From the NCBI GenBank assembly GCA_946480785.1, contig CAMLLD010000068.1, positions 1-36,268 of the forward strand: DNA of 36,268 bases, given 5' to 3'. Under the pieces are notes generated by a model. That model did no database searches, was not told where the DNA came from, and was given only the letters and a program-made list of their open reading frames with translations. Shown here in pieces: positions 1-8,020 of the stretch. Every line of letters begins with the position of its first letter. Within the stretch, counting starts at the first letter, position 1. Both the position numbers and the translations under genes were made by a program. This stretch comes from an uncultured Blastocatellia bacterium. GTDB lineage: Bacteria > Acidobacteriota > Blastocatellia > Pyrinomonadales > Pyrinomonadaceae.

Positions 1-372
1 CTTGCCGATCTTCTGGCGATCGTTATCAAACAAAGCGACGACGGTAAAATTCGAGCGGCTGAAGCCGTTGTAATTCGCGAGCGCAGTGCCGAGTTTTCCG
101 GCGCCGACGATACCGACGCGATGCGGTCGATCGAGACCGAGGATCTTCGTGATGTGTTCGCGCAGATCGCCGACGTAGTAGCCGACGCCGCGCACGCCAA
201 ACTCGCCGAAGTAACCGAGGTCTTTGCGAATCTGCGCGGAGTTCAGATGAAACTGCTCCGCGAGCGCCTGCGAAGAGATGGTCTTGATCCCGGCCGCGTG
301 CAGCGCATTGAGGCAGCGAAGATAAACACTGAGGCGGCTGGTTGTCAGTTCTGATATTTTTTCAGACTTCAT
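1..372 (-). CDS. rex: Redox-sensing transcriptional repressor Rex (N-terminal part, cut by window edge)
   Basis: Reading the minus strand from an ATG at 372 gives 124 uninterrupted codons that run off the left edge. The N-terminal half is a winged-helix DNA-binding domain (start MKSEKISELTTSRLSVYL, then a helix with SSQALAEQFHLNSAQIRKD and the typical GYFGEFGVRGVGY segment). It is followed by the start of a Rossmann fold with the dinucleotide motif GIVGAGKLGTAL. Rex proteins bind operators when NAD+ is high and release them when NADH rises, so they tune respiration and fermentation genes. The C-terminal half, including the dimer-swap helix, lies outside the window. The gene diverges from ruvA across a 40-base gap. 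The family call is firm; target genes cannot be seen. Confidence 0.93.
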   Translation of the reverse strand, partial: MKSEKISELTTSRLSVYLRCLNALHAAGIKTISSQALAEQFHLNSAQIRKDLGYFGEFGVRGVGYYVGDLREHITKILGLDRPHRVGIVGAGKLGTALANYNGFSRSNFTVVALFDNDRQKIGK

Positions 373-395
373 TCGCGGGAACCTGTCGCGGCCAG

Positions 396-401
396 TATAA
401 T
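396..401 (+). promoter_or_regulatory. Perfect -10 box just upstream of ruvA
   Basis: TATAAT occurs 11 bases before the ruvA ATG at 413. Transcription from it would start around 408, leaving a leader of only about five bases. No Shine-Dalgarno sequence precedes ruvA, which fits a nearly leaderless message. A good -35 box is not visible at the expected distance. On the opposite strand the same bases contain TATACT (394-399), which could serve the divergent rex gene. The assignment is inferred from position and consensus only. Confidence 0.4.
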
Positions 402-412
402 ATCCGGCGCAA

Positions 413-1036
413 ATGATTGCACATCTCAACGGTCGACTCCTTTCAAAAGAAGCAACTTCAGTGATTGTTGATGTGGCTGGGGTTGGTTATGAAGTGAGCA
501 TCCCCTTTTCGACGTTTTATGAAGTCGGCGATGTGGGTTCAAACGTCGAGCTGCGGATCTACACGCACGTCAAGGAAGACGCGTTGCAGCTTTACGGGTT
601 TAAGACGCTGCTGGAACGCCAACTGTTCATAAATCTGCTTTCAGTCAGCGGGGTTGGGCCAAAGATCGGCATCGCGCTTCTTTCCGGCATGAGCGCCGAC
701 GAACTTGTAAACTCGATCAAGAACAACAACCTTGCTCGGTTGACCGCAGTTCCCGGTGTCGGCAGGAAAACGGCCGAGCGACTGGTTGTCGATCTGCGTG
801 AGAAGATGACGACGTTATCCGCAAGTCAGGTGGCAGAAGAACCGGGCACGAGATCGGATGCGTCGATTCCGTCTTCCGACGACGATGTGCGTGCGCAGGC
901 GCTTTCGGGTTTGATTAATCTCGGGTATCAGAGATCTGCTGCCGAAAAGGCCATAGACAGCGCGCTCAACGAAGACGGCGAAGCGACCGTGGAGTCGGTA
1001 CTTCGTCGCGGACTCCGCAAACTGGCACGACTCTAG
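413..1036 (+). CDS. ruvA: Holliday junction branch migration protein RuvA
   Basis: The 207-residue product has the usual RuvA length. It starts MIAHLNGRLL with an OB-fold domain, followed by two helix-hairpin-helix motifs (around SVSGVGPKIGIALLS, residues 77-91, and AVPGVGRKTAERL, about 104-116). A flexible acidic linker and the C-terminal RuvB-binding domain (ALSGLINLGYQRSAAEKAI) complete it. RuvA tetramers hold the four-way junction flat while RuvB pumps DNA. The gene is followed six bases later by ruvB, a classic operon. ruvC, which often precedes ruvA, is not adjacent here; the neighbour is rex on the other strand. The ATG lacks a clear ribosome binding site. Confidence 0.97.
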   Translation: MIAHLNGRLLSKEATSVIVDVAGVGYEVSIPFSTFYEVGDVGSNVELRIYTHVKEDALQLYGFKTLLERQLFINLLSVSGVGPKIGIALLSGMSADELVNSIKNNNLARLTAVPGVGRKTAERLVVDLREKMTTLSASQVAEEPGTRSDASIPSSDDDVRAQALSGLINLGYQRSAAEKAIDSALNEDGEATVESVLRRGLRKLARL

Positions 1037-1042
1037 ACTCAG

Positions 1043-2083
1043 ATGGCTGAACCAATTTCCGCACGGCTGAGAGACGGCGCCGCGACCGACGAGGATCGGC
1101 AACTCGATCTGACGTTGCGGCCAACACGCATCGAAGACTACATCGGCCAGCGGCAGGTGAAAGAGAACCTGCGCGTTTACATGAAGGCCGCGCGCGCTCG
1201 TCGCGAAGCACTCGATCACGTGCTGTTGACGGGTCCACCCGGACTCGGAAAGACCACGCTCGCAAACATCATCGCCAACGAGATGGGCGCGGAGTTGAAA
1301 TCCACTGCCGGTCCGGCGATCGAGAAAGCCGGCGACATCGCCGCATTGTTAACGAACTTGCAGGAAGGCGACGTCCTCTTCATCGACGAGATTCATCGCC
1401 TGTTGCCGGCGCTCGAAGAGAAGCTCTATCCGGCGATGGAGGATTATCAGCTCGATCTGCTCATCGGCCAGGGACCTTCGGCGCGTTCGATCAAACTCGA
1501 GATTCCGAAGTTTACTTTGATCGGGGCCACGACGCGCGCCGGCCTGATCACAGCGCCGTTGCGCGGCCGGTTCGGCATCGTTTTTCATCTCGACTTCTAC
1601 CCGCACGAAGATCTCGAAGTGATCTGCCGACGTTCCGCGGAGATTCTCGGCGTCGAGATCGACAACGAAGGCGCACGCGAGATCGCGCGACGCTCGCGCG
1701 GCACGCCGCGTATCGTGAATCGCCTGTTGCGGCGCGTGCGTGATTATGCCGAAGTTGACTACGACGGTCGCATCACGCAAGCGGTCGCGAGCGATGCCTT
1801 GAACCGAATGGAAGTTGACACGTATGGTCTCGATGAGATGGATCGCAAACTGCTCCTGACGATCATCGAGAAGTTCAACGGCGGCCCTGTGGGCTTAGGC
1901 ACGATCTCCGCTTCGATTCACGAAGAGAAAGACTCGATCGAGGAGATCATTGAGCCTTACCTGATCCAGATCGGGTTTCTCGATCGCACTCCCCGCGGCC
2001 GCCTTGCGACGCCGCTCGCGTACGAACATTTCGGCATTAAGACACATGGATTCGGCCGCCCCAGCCTGTTTGACCCCCGCTAA
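1043..2083 (+). CDS. ruvB: Holliday junction DNA helicase RuvB
   Basis: This is a 346-residue AAA+ motor of normal RuvB length. Visible motifs are the N-terminal [11 protein letters not shown] segment, Walker A GPPGLGKT (residues 64-71), Walker B with FIDEIHRL, sensor 1 with GATTRAG, the arginine-finger region APLRGRFG, and a C-terminal winged helix ([13 protein letters not shown]). RuvB hexamers use ATP to drive branch migration of RuvA-bound junctions. It lies six bases after ruvA and fourteen before yihY, so the genes are probably cotranscribed. No unusual residues were noticed. Confidence 0.98.
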   Translation: MAEPISARLRDGAATDEDRQLDLTLRPTRIEDYIGQRQVKENLRVYMKAARARREALDHVLLTGPPGLGKTTLANIIANEMGAELKSTAGPAIEKAGDIAALLTNLQEGDVLFIDEIHRLLPALEEKLYPAMEDYQLDLLIGQGPSARSIKLEIPKFTLIGATTRAGLITAPLRGRFGIVFHLDFYPHEDLEVICRRSAEILGVEIDNEGAREIARRSRGTPRIVNRLLRRVRDYAEVDYDGRITQAVASDALNRMEVDTYGLDEMDRKLLLTIIEKFNGGPVGLGTISASIHEEKDSIEEIIEPYLIQIGFLDRTPRGRLATPLAYEHFGIKTHGFGRPSLFDPR

Positions 2084-2097
2084 AAGATCGATTTGCA

Positions 2098-2976
2098 ATG
2101 AAGCGTTTCGTCACCTCTCTTTCACGTCATTCTTTCGGCGTTCGTAACCGTTCGCCGTGGGGCTCGATGCTGGCCCACACGCTGCATCAGTTTCACGAAA
2201 ACGATCTGTTCACGTCGGCGGCGGCGATGAGTTATTTCGGCTTGATGGCACTGTTTCCCGCGTTGCTGGTGCTGTTGGCGATCAGTAACAAACTCGCCGC
2301 GGGCAGCCAGATGCTCGCGCAGGCGCTCGACGTGTATCCGGGTTCGAGCAAGTTTTTGCGCGACACGATCGGGCAGTTTTCGGACTTGAGCTTCGTCTCG
2401 ATCGCGACGTGTGTGGTGATTGTTTTCTGGGCGGGCTCGTGGGTGTTCGCCGTCGTCGAGCGCGCGTTGAATCGTATTTGGGCTACCACGTCGCGCACGT
2501 TTTGGCATGGACGCGCGCTCACCGTCGGCATGGTGGGAGTAGTAGGCCTGTTGCTCTCATTCTCGGTGCTCACCACTTCGTTTCTGGTGGCGCTGCGCGA
2601 GATCGCGGTGAGATTGTCGCCGCGGCAGATCGCGCGCTATCAGTTGCTGAGCTCAGTTGGGAGTGGGTTCTGGCAAGTGATCTTCGCGACCGGCAGTTAC
2701 CTGATCACGGTCGTGCTTTTCATCATGATCTATCGCTTGTTGCCGCGCGCGTCAGTGAGCGTAAGAGATACGTTGCCGGGCGCGTTTCTCGCCGGGCTGT
2801 TGTGGGAGTTGGCGAAGTACATTTTCGCGGCGAGCCTGGGTTACTTTCACTACGATCAGATTTACGGATCGGTGGGCGCGGTAGTGGCGGTCCTCACGTG
2901 GAGTTACGTGTCGAGCTTGATCATGTTGTTTGGGGCGCAACTCACGGCTGTGTTTCATCGCGAACATCCTGCATAA
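2098..2976 (+). CDS. yihY: YihY/virulence factor BrkB family inner-membrane protein
   Basis: The 292-residue protein has about six hydrophobic segments and the family signature near the N-terminus (FHENDLFTSAAAMSYFGLMALFPALLVLL). Later come the RALNRIWATTSRTFWHGR loop and the C-terminal GAFLAGLLWELAKYIF and YGSVGAVVAVLTWSYVSSLI helices. The family (UPF0761) was once mislabelled ribonuclease BN; its biochemical role is still unsettled and it is usually described as a membrane protein, possibly a transporter. It sits between ruvB and queA, splitting a pair that is often adjacent, with gaps of 14 and 6 bases. The family assignment is confident; the function is not. Confidence 0.88.
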   Translation: MKRFVTSLSRHSFGVRNRSPWGSMLAHTLHQFHENDLFTSAAAMSYFGLMALFPALLVLLAISNKLAAGSQMLAQALDVYPGSSKFLRDTIGQFSDLSFVSIATCVVIVFWAGSWVFAVVERALNRIWATTSRTFWHGRALTVGMVGVVGLLLSFSVLTTSFLVALREIAVRLSPRQIARYQLLSSVGSGFWQVIFATGSYLITVVLFIMIYRLLPRASVSVRDTLPGAFLAGLLWELAKYIFAASLGYFHYDQIYGSVGAVVAVLTWSYVSSLIMLFGAQLTAVFHREHPA

Positions 2977-2982
2977 AGTTCG

Positions 2983-4053
2983 ATGCGCCTCTCCGACTTT
3001 GATTACGAATTGCCTTCCGAGTTGATCGCGCAACAACCGCTCGCGGAGCGCGATGCGTCGCGGATGCTGGTGCTTGATCGAGCGGCCCAGGCGTGGACCG
3101 ATTCCAGTTTCAAAAACTTCGCTGAGTATCTTCGGAGGGATGATGTTGTCGTTGTTAATAACTCGCGCGTGATTCCCGCGCGGCTCAAGGGGCGTCGCGA
3201 AGAGACTGGTGGGCAGGTTGAGATCTTTCTCGTGCGCGAACTCGAGCCGAAGGTTTGGGAAGCACTGGTTAGGCCCGGCGGAAGGCTCAAGAAACATTCG
3301 AGAGTCGTGTTTGGCGACGATCGCGAACTCACCGCGGAGCTCATTGATGACCCTGGATCGGAGTTGCGGCGGGTTCGGTTTATCTGTGAGGGTTCTTTTG
3401 ACGAACTGTTAACACAGATCGGAGTTACACCTCTACCACCCTACATAAAACGAGCTGTTGATACATCCGCTAACGATCGTGAAAGGTATCAGACGGTTTA
3501 CGCCAAGCAGCGTGGTGCGATTGCCGCGCCGACTGCGGGCTTACACTTCACGCCTGACGTTCTTGCGCAAGTCAAAGAGCGCGCTACGCTGGTTGAAATA
3601 ACTCTGCACGTTGGTTACGGAACATTCGAGCCGGTACGTGTCGACGACGTAAACCAGCACACGGTCTCAGCCGAACGATACGAGATCTCCGAAGCCACGG
3701 CGCAAAAGATCAACGAGGCGAAGAGTAGCGGCGGTCGTGTAATCGTTGTCGGCACAACGACGATGCGCGCGCTAGAGTCGTCGGCAAGCGGACTCGAGTC
3801 AGCAACAAACCTCGCTTCAAGTGAAACAGGCGCCGTACACGCGGGCGCGGGCGAGGCGACGCTGACGATCAAACCGGGTTATAAATTTCGTGTCGCTGAC
3901 GCGCTCTTGACGAACTTCCACTTGCCACAATCTTCCCTCTTAATCCTCGTCAGCGCGTTCGCCGGACGTGAGCTCGTACTCAATGCTTACCGCCACGCCG
4001 TTGACGAACGCTATCGCTTCTACAGCTACGGCGACTGCATGCTTATTCTCTAG
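2983..4053 (+). CDS. queA: S-adenosylmethionine:tRNA ribosyltransferase-isomerase QueA
   Basis: The 356-residue product has the length and conserved blocks of QueA: start MRLSDFDYELPSELIAQQPL with RDASRMLVLDR, then NNSRVIPARLKGRR, the AAPTAGLHFTPDVL signature, LHVGYGTFEPVRVDD, GTTTMRALES and the C-terminal LLTNFHLPQSSLLILVSAFAG. QueA transfers the ribosyl part of SAM to 7-aminomethyl-deazaguanine in tRNA, giving epoxyqueuosine at the wobble position. It follows yihY by six bases and ends the ruvAB-yihY-queA run. ruvB-queA neighbourhood is common in bacteria. No other queuosine gene is visible in the window. Confidence 0.97.
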   Translation: MRLSDFDYELPSELIAQQPLAERDASRMLVLDRAAQAWTDSSFKNFAEYLRRDDVVVVNNSRVIPARLKGRREETGGQVEIFLVRELEPKVWEALVRPGGRLKKHSRVVFGDDRELTAELIDDPGSELRRVRFICEGSFDELLTQIGVTPLPPYIKRAVDTSANDRERYQTVYAKQRGAIAAPTAGLHFTPDVLAQVKERATLVEITLHVGYGTFEPVRVDDVNQHTVSAERYEISEATAQKINEAKSSGGRVIVVGTTTMRALESSASGLESATNLASSETGAVHAGAGEATLTIKPGYKFRVADALLTNFHLPQSSLLILVSAFAGRELVLNAYRHAVDERYRFYSYGDCMLIL

Positions 4054-4089
4054 TAGGATCAAAACCCCGATGGTAAACTAAGGGCGCTG

Positions 4090-4140
4090 ATGTCGAATGC
4101 AAAACCCGATGTCGATGCTAAAACGTTATGGCAGTACTAA
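4090..4140 (+). CDS. Possible 16-residue upstream ORF overlapping the acetyltransferase start
   Basis: An ATG at 4090 is preceded by AAGGG at good spacing. It opens a 16-codon frame (MSNAKPDVDAKTLWQY) that stops at 4138-4140, thirteen bases inside the next gene but in another frame. The downstream ATG at 4128 has no ribosome binding site of its own. This small frame could therefore feed ribosomes to it by coupling, or be chance. Only position and the Shine-Dalgarno match support it. Confidence 0.25.
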   Translation: MSNAKPDVDAKTLWQY

Positions 4141-4694
4141 AGAAATTTCGCTCCCGCTGGTGGTCACAATCTGATCTTCCTTACGATCCCCAGAAGAAAG
4201 AGAAGACTCCAACCCCATCCTGGGGCGCGACCTACGACATCCGCCCGCTGACCATCTCGCAACTCGATGAAACCTGGCGGCTCGATCAGCGCTGCTTCAT
4301 CGACGGCGAAGCTTACAGCCGCGAGACTTTCGATTACCTGCTCACCGCGCCCGAGTCGGTTTCCTTTCGCGCAGTCACTGCCGGCGGTGTCATGGCCGGT
4401 TTCGTGATCGGCCTCGTCGAACCGGATCACACCGGACACGTCACCACTGTCGGCGTCGCACCGGAACACCGACGCCGCAATCTCGCGAAACGTTTGATGA
4501 AGCAAGTTGAAGATGGTTTCCGCAAACGTAACGTGAGGCTCGTGCGGCTGGAAGTGCGCACGCTGAACACACCGGCGCAAAAACTCTACGAGAGTCTCGG
4601 CTACACAGTCACTCAGCGGCTTCCTAAATACTATTCAAATGGCGGGGATGGTTTGTTGATGCTGAAATCGCTCGACGACTCGAAAGCCAGTTAG
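4128..4694 (+). CDS. GNAT family N-acetyltransferase, RimI-like
   Basis: The 188-residue protein has a charged N-terminal extension (about 38 residues) and then a GNAT fold: YDIRPLTISQLDETWRLDQRCF, the beta-4 strand HVTTVGVAPEHRRRNLAKRLM carrying the acetyl-CoA loop, and the C-terminal VRTLNTPAQKLYESLGY with a tyrosine in the usual general-acid region. RimI-type enzymes acetylate protein N-termini such as ribosomal S18. The pyrophosphate loop usually reads Q/R-x-x-G-x-G/A; here the first glycine is asparagine (RRRNLA), which is unusual. The substrate cannot be deduced. The gene ends nine bases from the convergent mglA gene and lacks a clear ribosome binding site. Confidence 0.82.
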   Translation: MAVLKKFRSRWWSQSDLPYDPQKKEKTPTPSWGATYDIRPLTISQLDETWRLDQRCFIDGEAYSRETFDYLLTAPESVSFRAVTAGGVMAGFVIGLVEPDHTGHVTTVGVAPEHRRRNLAKRLMKQVEDGFRKRNVRLVRLEVRTLNTPAQKLYESLGYTVTQRLPKYYSNGGDGLLMLKSLDDSKAS

Positions 4695-4703
4695 CCTTCC
4701 TGC

Positions 4704-5288
4704 TTAGCCTTTTCTCAACTCCGTCAGCACCTGCTTCGCAACCGCTTTCAACGTATCGAAAACTCCCGCGCCTGTTGAAGCGACGGCTTCGACCACGGGT
4801 TCGCCTTTGCGTTGTAACTCGCCGGCGAGATCTTCCACGGAGATGATGTTGTTCAGGTCGCGTTTGTTGAGTTGCAGCACGTACGGAATCTTCATCAAGT
4901 CGTAACCCTGCGACTGCAGGTTCTCTTCGAGGTTGTAGAGCGACTCGATGTTGGCGTCCATTCGTTCTTCCTGAGAATCCGCCACGAACACTACGCCGTC
5001 GACGCCTTTGAGGATCAACTTGCGGGACGCGTCGTAAAAGACCTGACCGGGAACGGTGTACAGGTGAAAGCGCGTTTTGAATCCGCGCACAGTGCCGAGC
5101 TCGAGCGGCATGAAGTCGAAAAACAACGTGCGGTCGGTTTCTGTGGCCAGGCTGATCAGCTTGCCGCGTGCCTGGGGAGCGGTGGAGTCGAAGATGTACT
5201 GCAAGTTGGTCGTCTTACCACATAAGCCCGGGCCGTAGTAGACGATCTTGCAGTTGATTTCTCGGGAAGCGTAATTAATAAAGGTCAT
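4704..5288 (-). CDS. mglA: MglA-like small Ras-family GTPase
   Basis: This 194-residue protein matches the MglA family throughout. The P-loop is [10 protein letters not shown] (residues 19-28). The third GTPase motif reads YTVPGQ with threonine at position 78 in place of the usual aspartate, a hallmark of MglA. The base-recognition motif is NKRD. MglA is a polarity switch in Myxococcus; related proteins occur in many non-gliding bacteria, where the role is less clear. It lies 11 bases downstream of a Roadblock protein, which in Myxococcus (MglB) is its GTPase-activating partner. No motility genes are nearby, so the local process controlled is unknown. The RimI-like gene converges on it. Confidence 0.9.
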   Translation of the reverse strand: MTFINYASREINCKIVYYGPGLCGKTTNLQYIFDSTAPQARGKLISLATETDRTLFFDFMPLELGTVRGFKTRFHLYTVPGQVFYDASRKLILKGVDGVVFVADSQEERMDANIESLYNLEENLQSQGYDLMKIPYVLQLNKRDLNNIISVEDLAGELQRKGEPVVEAVASTGAGVFDTLKAVAKQVLTELRKG

Positions 5289-5299
5289 AGCGCATGCCG

Positions 5300-5773
5300 T
5301 CAGGTGAAAAGGCTGTCAATATCTTCATCAGTAATGCCGGCAAAGGGCGAGTCGAGATCGTCAAGTTCGGCGGCGGCTATTTCTTCAAACATCGCCGCCA
5401 GTTGCTGCGAAACCTGTTTAGCGCGCAGTTTCACCAGTCCCAGGCTCGAGCGGTCGTCGAAGACCACGACCAGTAACAATCTCCCCACCACCGAGATATG
5501 AATGCTCTCTTTCTCGCCTTCGTGGGAGAGAGTCGGAAATTCCTTTTCGCCGATCAGCGCAGCCATGCCTCCGGTGGCCGCGACGTTGCCGGCGGCGAGT
5601 GACGCGAGGCTGGTTGTGTCAAGATTTCCCACTTCGCCTTGCGAAGCGATCTCCTGGCCGTCTTTGTCCACCAGAAAAACCACCTTCGCGGACGCGTCCA
5701 TTCGCAGGCGAGCCAGGACAGCCTTTATCTGGTGGTATTGTTGCTCACGCAACAGGATCGGTGTGTCTGCCAT
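5300..5773 (-). CDS. mglB: Roadblock/LC7 domain protein, MglB-like GTPase-activating partner
   Basis: The 157-residue product begins [20 protein letters not shown] and has one Roadblock/LC7 domain: [15 protein letters not shown], a run of small residues around [18 protein letters not shown], and a central strand with [17 protein letters not shown]. The tail is acidic ([16 protein letters not shown]). Roadblock dimers bind MglA and stimulate GTP hydrolysis, which sets cell polarity in Myxococcus. The gene is first in a two-gene minus-strand operon with mglA. A possible extended -10 (TG-C-TATGCT on the minus strand, 5860-5868) lies about 87 bases upstream; it has no good -35 and is only a suggestion. 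Confidence 0.88.
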   Translation of the reverse strand: MADTPILLREQQYHQIKAVLARLRMDASAKVVFLVDKDGQEIASQGEVGNLDTTSLASLAAGNVAATGGMAALIGEKEFPTLSHEGEKESIHISVVGRLLLVVVFDDRSSLGLVKLRAKQVSQQLAAMFEEIAAAELDDLDSPFAGITDEDIDSLFT

Positions 5774-6003
5774 TGTGCGACTCTTTGTTTGAAGGCCGGG
5801 GCGGGATATTACTTGGAGAGCTTAGCTGGTACGCCTCGTCGTAAGGCCAAACGCACTTTAGCATAGCAAACAACGGCCATCAACATTTTTCTTTGTTGTT
5901 ACCGAGGGTGCTCGTCGTTTTTAAGACCGGCTTAAAGCAGCCGCAAATGCTTGTCTCCGTTGATTTAGGACCAAGGCTGTGGTAAGCTCCCCCGCAATTT
6001 CCC

Positions 6004-6032
6004 GGCTGCTCACGTAAAGTGAGCAGCCTTTT
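6004..6032 (+). terminator. Perfect 10-bp hairpin followed by T-run (terminator or attenuator)
   Basis: GGCTGCTCAC (6004-6013) and GTGAGCAGCC (6019-6028) pair perfectly around a five-base loop, GTAAA, and are followed by TTTT (6029-6032). This is an intrinsic-terminator shape on the plus strand. No plus-strand gene lies upstream; the nearest gene, mglB, runs the other way. The hairpin may therefore end a short transcript starting between 5774 and 6000, or attenuate the gene starting at 6046. The T-run is short. On the minus strand no T-run follows. Confidence 0.55.
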
Positions 6033-6045
6033 GAGATTCAGCCCC

Positions 6046-6927
6046 ATGAGTAGCAGTCTCGCAAAAGGCGTGCGGCGACCCGCATCGCGCTCGAAGACAA
6101 AGCGAGCGCCGGCTAAGACCGCGAAGCGGGTGGCTAAAGCGACGACGGCAAGGCCCAAGGCACAACGAGCTAGCGCAGCCAAATCAGCATCTCGGCCACC
6201 TTCCCGCCCCGTCGCGAAGAAGCCAGTCAAAGCCGCCGCCAAGAAAGCCGCTAAGTCGAAACCGACTAACAAGGCACGCAAAGCCGCGCCGAAACCGGTC
6301 GTGCGCAAAGCCGCACCGGCCGCGAAGGTTTCCGTTTCGAAGGTTTCTGTTTCCAGAGTCAAAACGACTCAGAAAGTGGCGGCTGTTCGAGCTGTTCGAC
6401 CCACGCCAACTCCGCCACCGGCGCCACGCCAGCCCACGCAAGACGAATCGGCTGCGCTCAGTGCTTTTGAAAGAGCTCACAAGGAGTTTGTGCGGGGCCG
6501 GTTTGCGGAAGCTCGGAATCAGTTTCGTGTCCTGGTAGACAAGTACTCGCAGGTTTCGGAAGTGGCGGCGCGCGCCCGCACGTATCTCGCGATTGCTGAA
6601 TCTCGCTTGCGCACGGAAAGCATGCTGCCACGCGACGCCGATTCGCTTTACGACCGCGGCGTAATTGAACTCAATCGCGGCGAGTATGTCGCGGCGCAGG
6701 AAATGTTTGAACGTGCACTCAAGCGCGAACCGGAAGCGGCGCATATTCATTACGGCCTCGCTGCCACTCGCGCCCGTCTCGGTTCGATCGACCTCGCGTT
6801 GGAGTCACTACAACGCGCGCTCGACCTGCAACCGAGTCTTCGTGTTCGTGCCCAGCACGATCACGATCTCAATCCACTTCGTAATGACCCCGACTTCGAC
6901 CGGCTGATCTTCAGCAATCCCTCCTAA
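6046..6927 (+). CDS. Histone-H1-like Lys/Ala/Pro-rich tail fused to a TPR domain
   Basis: From the ATG at 6046 the product has 293 residues. Residues 1-115 are strongly basic and rich in Lys, Ala, Arg and Pro, with repeats such as KKAAKS and RKAAPK like those of bacterial H1-type DNA-binding proteins. A proline linker (PTPTPPPAP) follows. Residues from about 130 form tetratricopeptide-like helices (AFERAHKEFVRGRFAEARNQF, LYDRGVIELNRGEYVAAQEMF, HYGLAATRARLGSIDLAL). A GTG at 6019 is in frame but sits inside a hairpin stem, so the ATG is preferred; no strong ribosome binding site is seen for either. The tail may bind nucleic acid while TPRs bind proteins. No function is known to me. Confidence 0.8.
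   Translation: MSSSLAKGVRRPASRSKTKRAPAKTAKRVAKATTARPKAQRASAAKSASRPPSRPVAKKPVKAAAKKAAKSKPTNKARKAAPKPVVRKAAPAAKVSVSKVSVSRVKTTQKVAAVRAVRPTPTPPPAPRQPTQDESAALSAFERAHKEFVRGRFAEARNQFRVLVDKYSQVSEVAARARTYLAIAESRLRTESMLPRDADSLYDRGVIELNRGEYVAAQEMFERALKREPEAAHIHYGLAATRARLGSIDLALESLQRALDLQPSLRVRAQHDHDLNPLRNDPDFDRLIFSNPS
6324..6353 (+). repeat. 15-bp tandem direct repeat inside the basic tail gene
   Basis: Two adjacent 15-base units, GAAGGTTTCCGTTTC (6324-6338) and GAAGGTTTCTGTTTC (6339-6353), differ at one base. They encode the repeated peptide KVSVSKVSVS. The unit is a multiple of three, so copy-number change would keep the frame. This suggests that the low-complexity tail has grown partly by slippage. 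Confidence 0.85.
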
Positions 6928-6997
6928 AAAGATCGTCCGATTTACGGTATGATTTCATCGTCGCGCATCACGCGACTCTACCTTCCGGAGTGTTCAT

Positions 6998-8020
6998 TTG
7001 CAGGACAAGTCAACAACTGGTCAAAACCTGGTAGCGATTGGAGGCGGCACAGGGCTATCTACCTTGCTCGCCGGTCTGAAGAAGCGTGTCGGCAAAAGCG
7101 ACGAGCAACTGTGGATCGAGAATCTGTCGGCGATTGTGACTGTTTCTGATGATGGTGGGAGCTCGGGACGTTTGCGCGACGAGTTGCAAATGCTGCCGCC
7201 GGGCGACATTCGCAACTGCATGATCGCGCTCTCCGAAGACTCGACCCTGCTGTCGCGCTTGTTTCGCTATCGTTTTCGCGGTGATGGCGAACTCGGCGGG
7301 CACAGTTTCGGCAACTTGTTTCTAGCGGCGTTGAGCGAAGTGACAGGAGATTTCACTGAAGCGATCAGACTTTCGTCGGAGATTCTGGCGAGTAAAGGTC
7401 ACATTTATCCGGCGACGATCAGCGACGTGAGGCTCGTGGCCGAGCTCGAAGACGGCTCGGTTGTCAGCGGTGAGACCCAGATCTCGAAGTCGTTCCAACC
7501 GATTCGTCGTTTGCGACTCGAGCCGGAACGATGTCTGCCGTTGCCGGAGGTTTTGAAAGCGATTCGCTCCGCCGACGTTATTACGGTTGGTCCGGGTTCG
7601 CTTTACACGAGCATCCTGCCGAATCTTCTGGTGGCGCAGGTCGCGCGCGTGATCGGGCAGAGTCCGGCGACCAAGATCTTCGTCAACAACCTGATGACGC
7701 AGCCGGGCGAGACTGACGGCTTCACTGCCCGCGCACACCTCGAGACCGTGCGGCAGTACGCGCCGGAGATTCACTTTGATTTCGTAGTCGTGAATGACCG
7801 CCGCATCAACCACGAACAGGCGGAACTTTACGCGGTGGAAGGCGCTCATCAGATCGGCATCGACGATCCGATTGAAGACGCGCTCGATCAGACGACGGAG
7901 ATCGTTCGTGCCGACCTGCTCGACGACGGTGAAAAGGTCCGCCACAACGCCGATCGTTTGGCCGAAGTCGTGCTCGGTTGCCGCGAAAGGGCGTTGTCGA
8001 AAGCAGCAGTCACCGTTTAA
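6998..8020 (+). CDS. yvcK: YvcK/CofD-like protein (gluconeogenesis factor family)
   Basis: The 340-residue protein begins with a TTG at 6998, supported by GGAG at 6987-6990 with a seven-base spacer. Family motifs are clear: AIGGGTGLSTLLAGLK near the N-terminus, TVSDDGGSSGRLR, PPGDIRNCMIALS, GPGSLYTSILPNLL and NNLMTQPGETDGF. YvcK proteins share a fold with the F420-pathway enzyme CofD. In Bacillus YvcK binds UDP-GlcNAc and is needed for growth and cell shape on gluconeogenic carbon sources. Here it stands just before glmU and glmS, which make that same sugar nucleotide, so a role in matching carbon flow to wall synthesis fits well. A weak -10 (TATGAT, 6948-6953) precedes it. Confidence 0.93.
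   Translation: MQDKSTTGQNLVAIGGGTGLSTLLAGLKKRVGKSDEQLWIENLSAIVTVSDDGGSSGRLRDELQMLPPGDIRNCMIALSEDSTLLSRLFRYRFRGDGELGGHSFGNLFLAALSEVTGDFTEAIRLSSEILASKGHIYPATISDVRLVAELEDGSVVSGETQISKSFQPIRRLRLEPERCLPLPEVLKAIRSADVITVGPGSLYTSILPNLLVAQVARVIGQSPATKIFVNNLMTQPGETDGFTARAHLETVRQYAPEIHFDFVVVNDRRINHEQAELYAVEGAHQIGIDDPIEDALDQTTEIVRADLLDDGEKVRHNADRLAEVVLGCRERALSKAAVTV

Noticed and set aside
6019..6045. GTG start for the H1-TPR gene
   Set aside because: The GTG lies in the second arm of a perfect hairpin, with no ribosome binding site; the ATG at 6046 is preferred.
5880..6362. 160-codon minus-strand frame with a hydrophobic Ala/Leu-rich stretch
   Set aside because: It is the reverse of the Lys/Ala-rich tail codons, which naturally read as Leu/Ala-rich; it has no supporting start signal.
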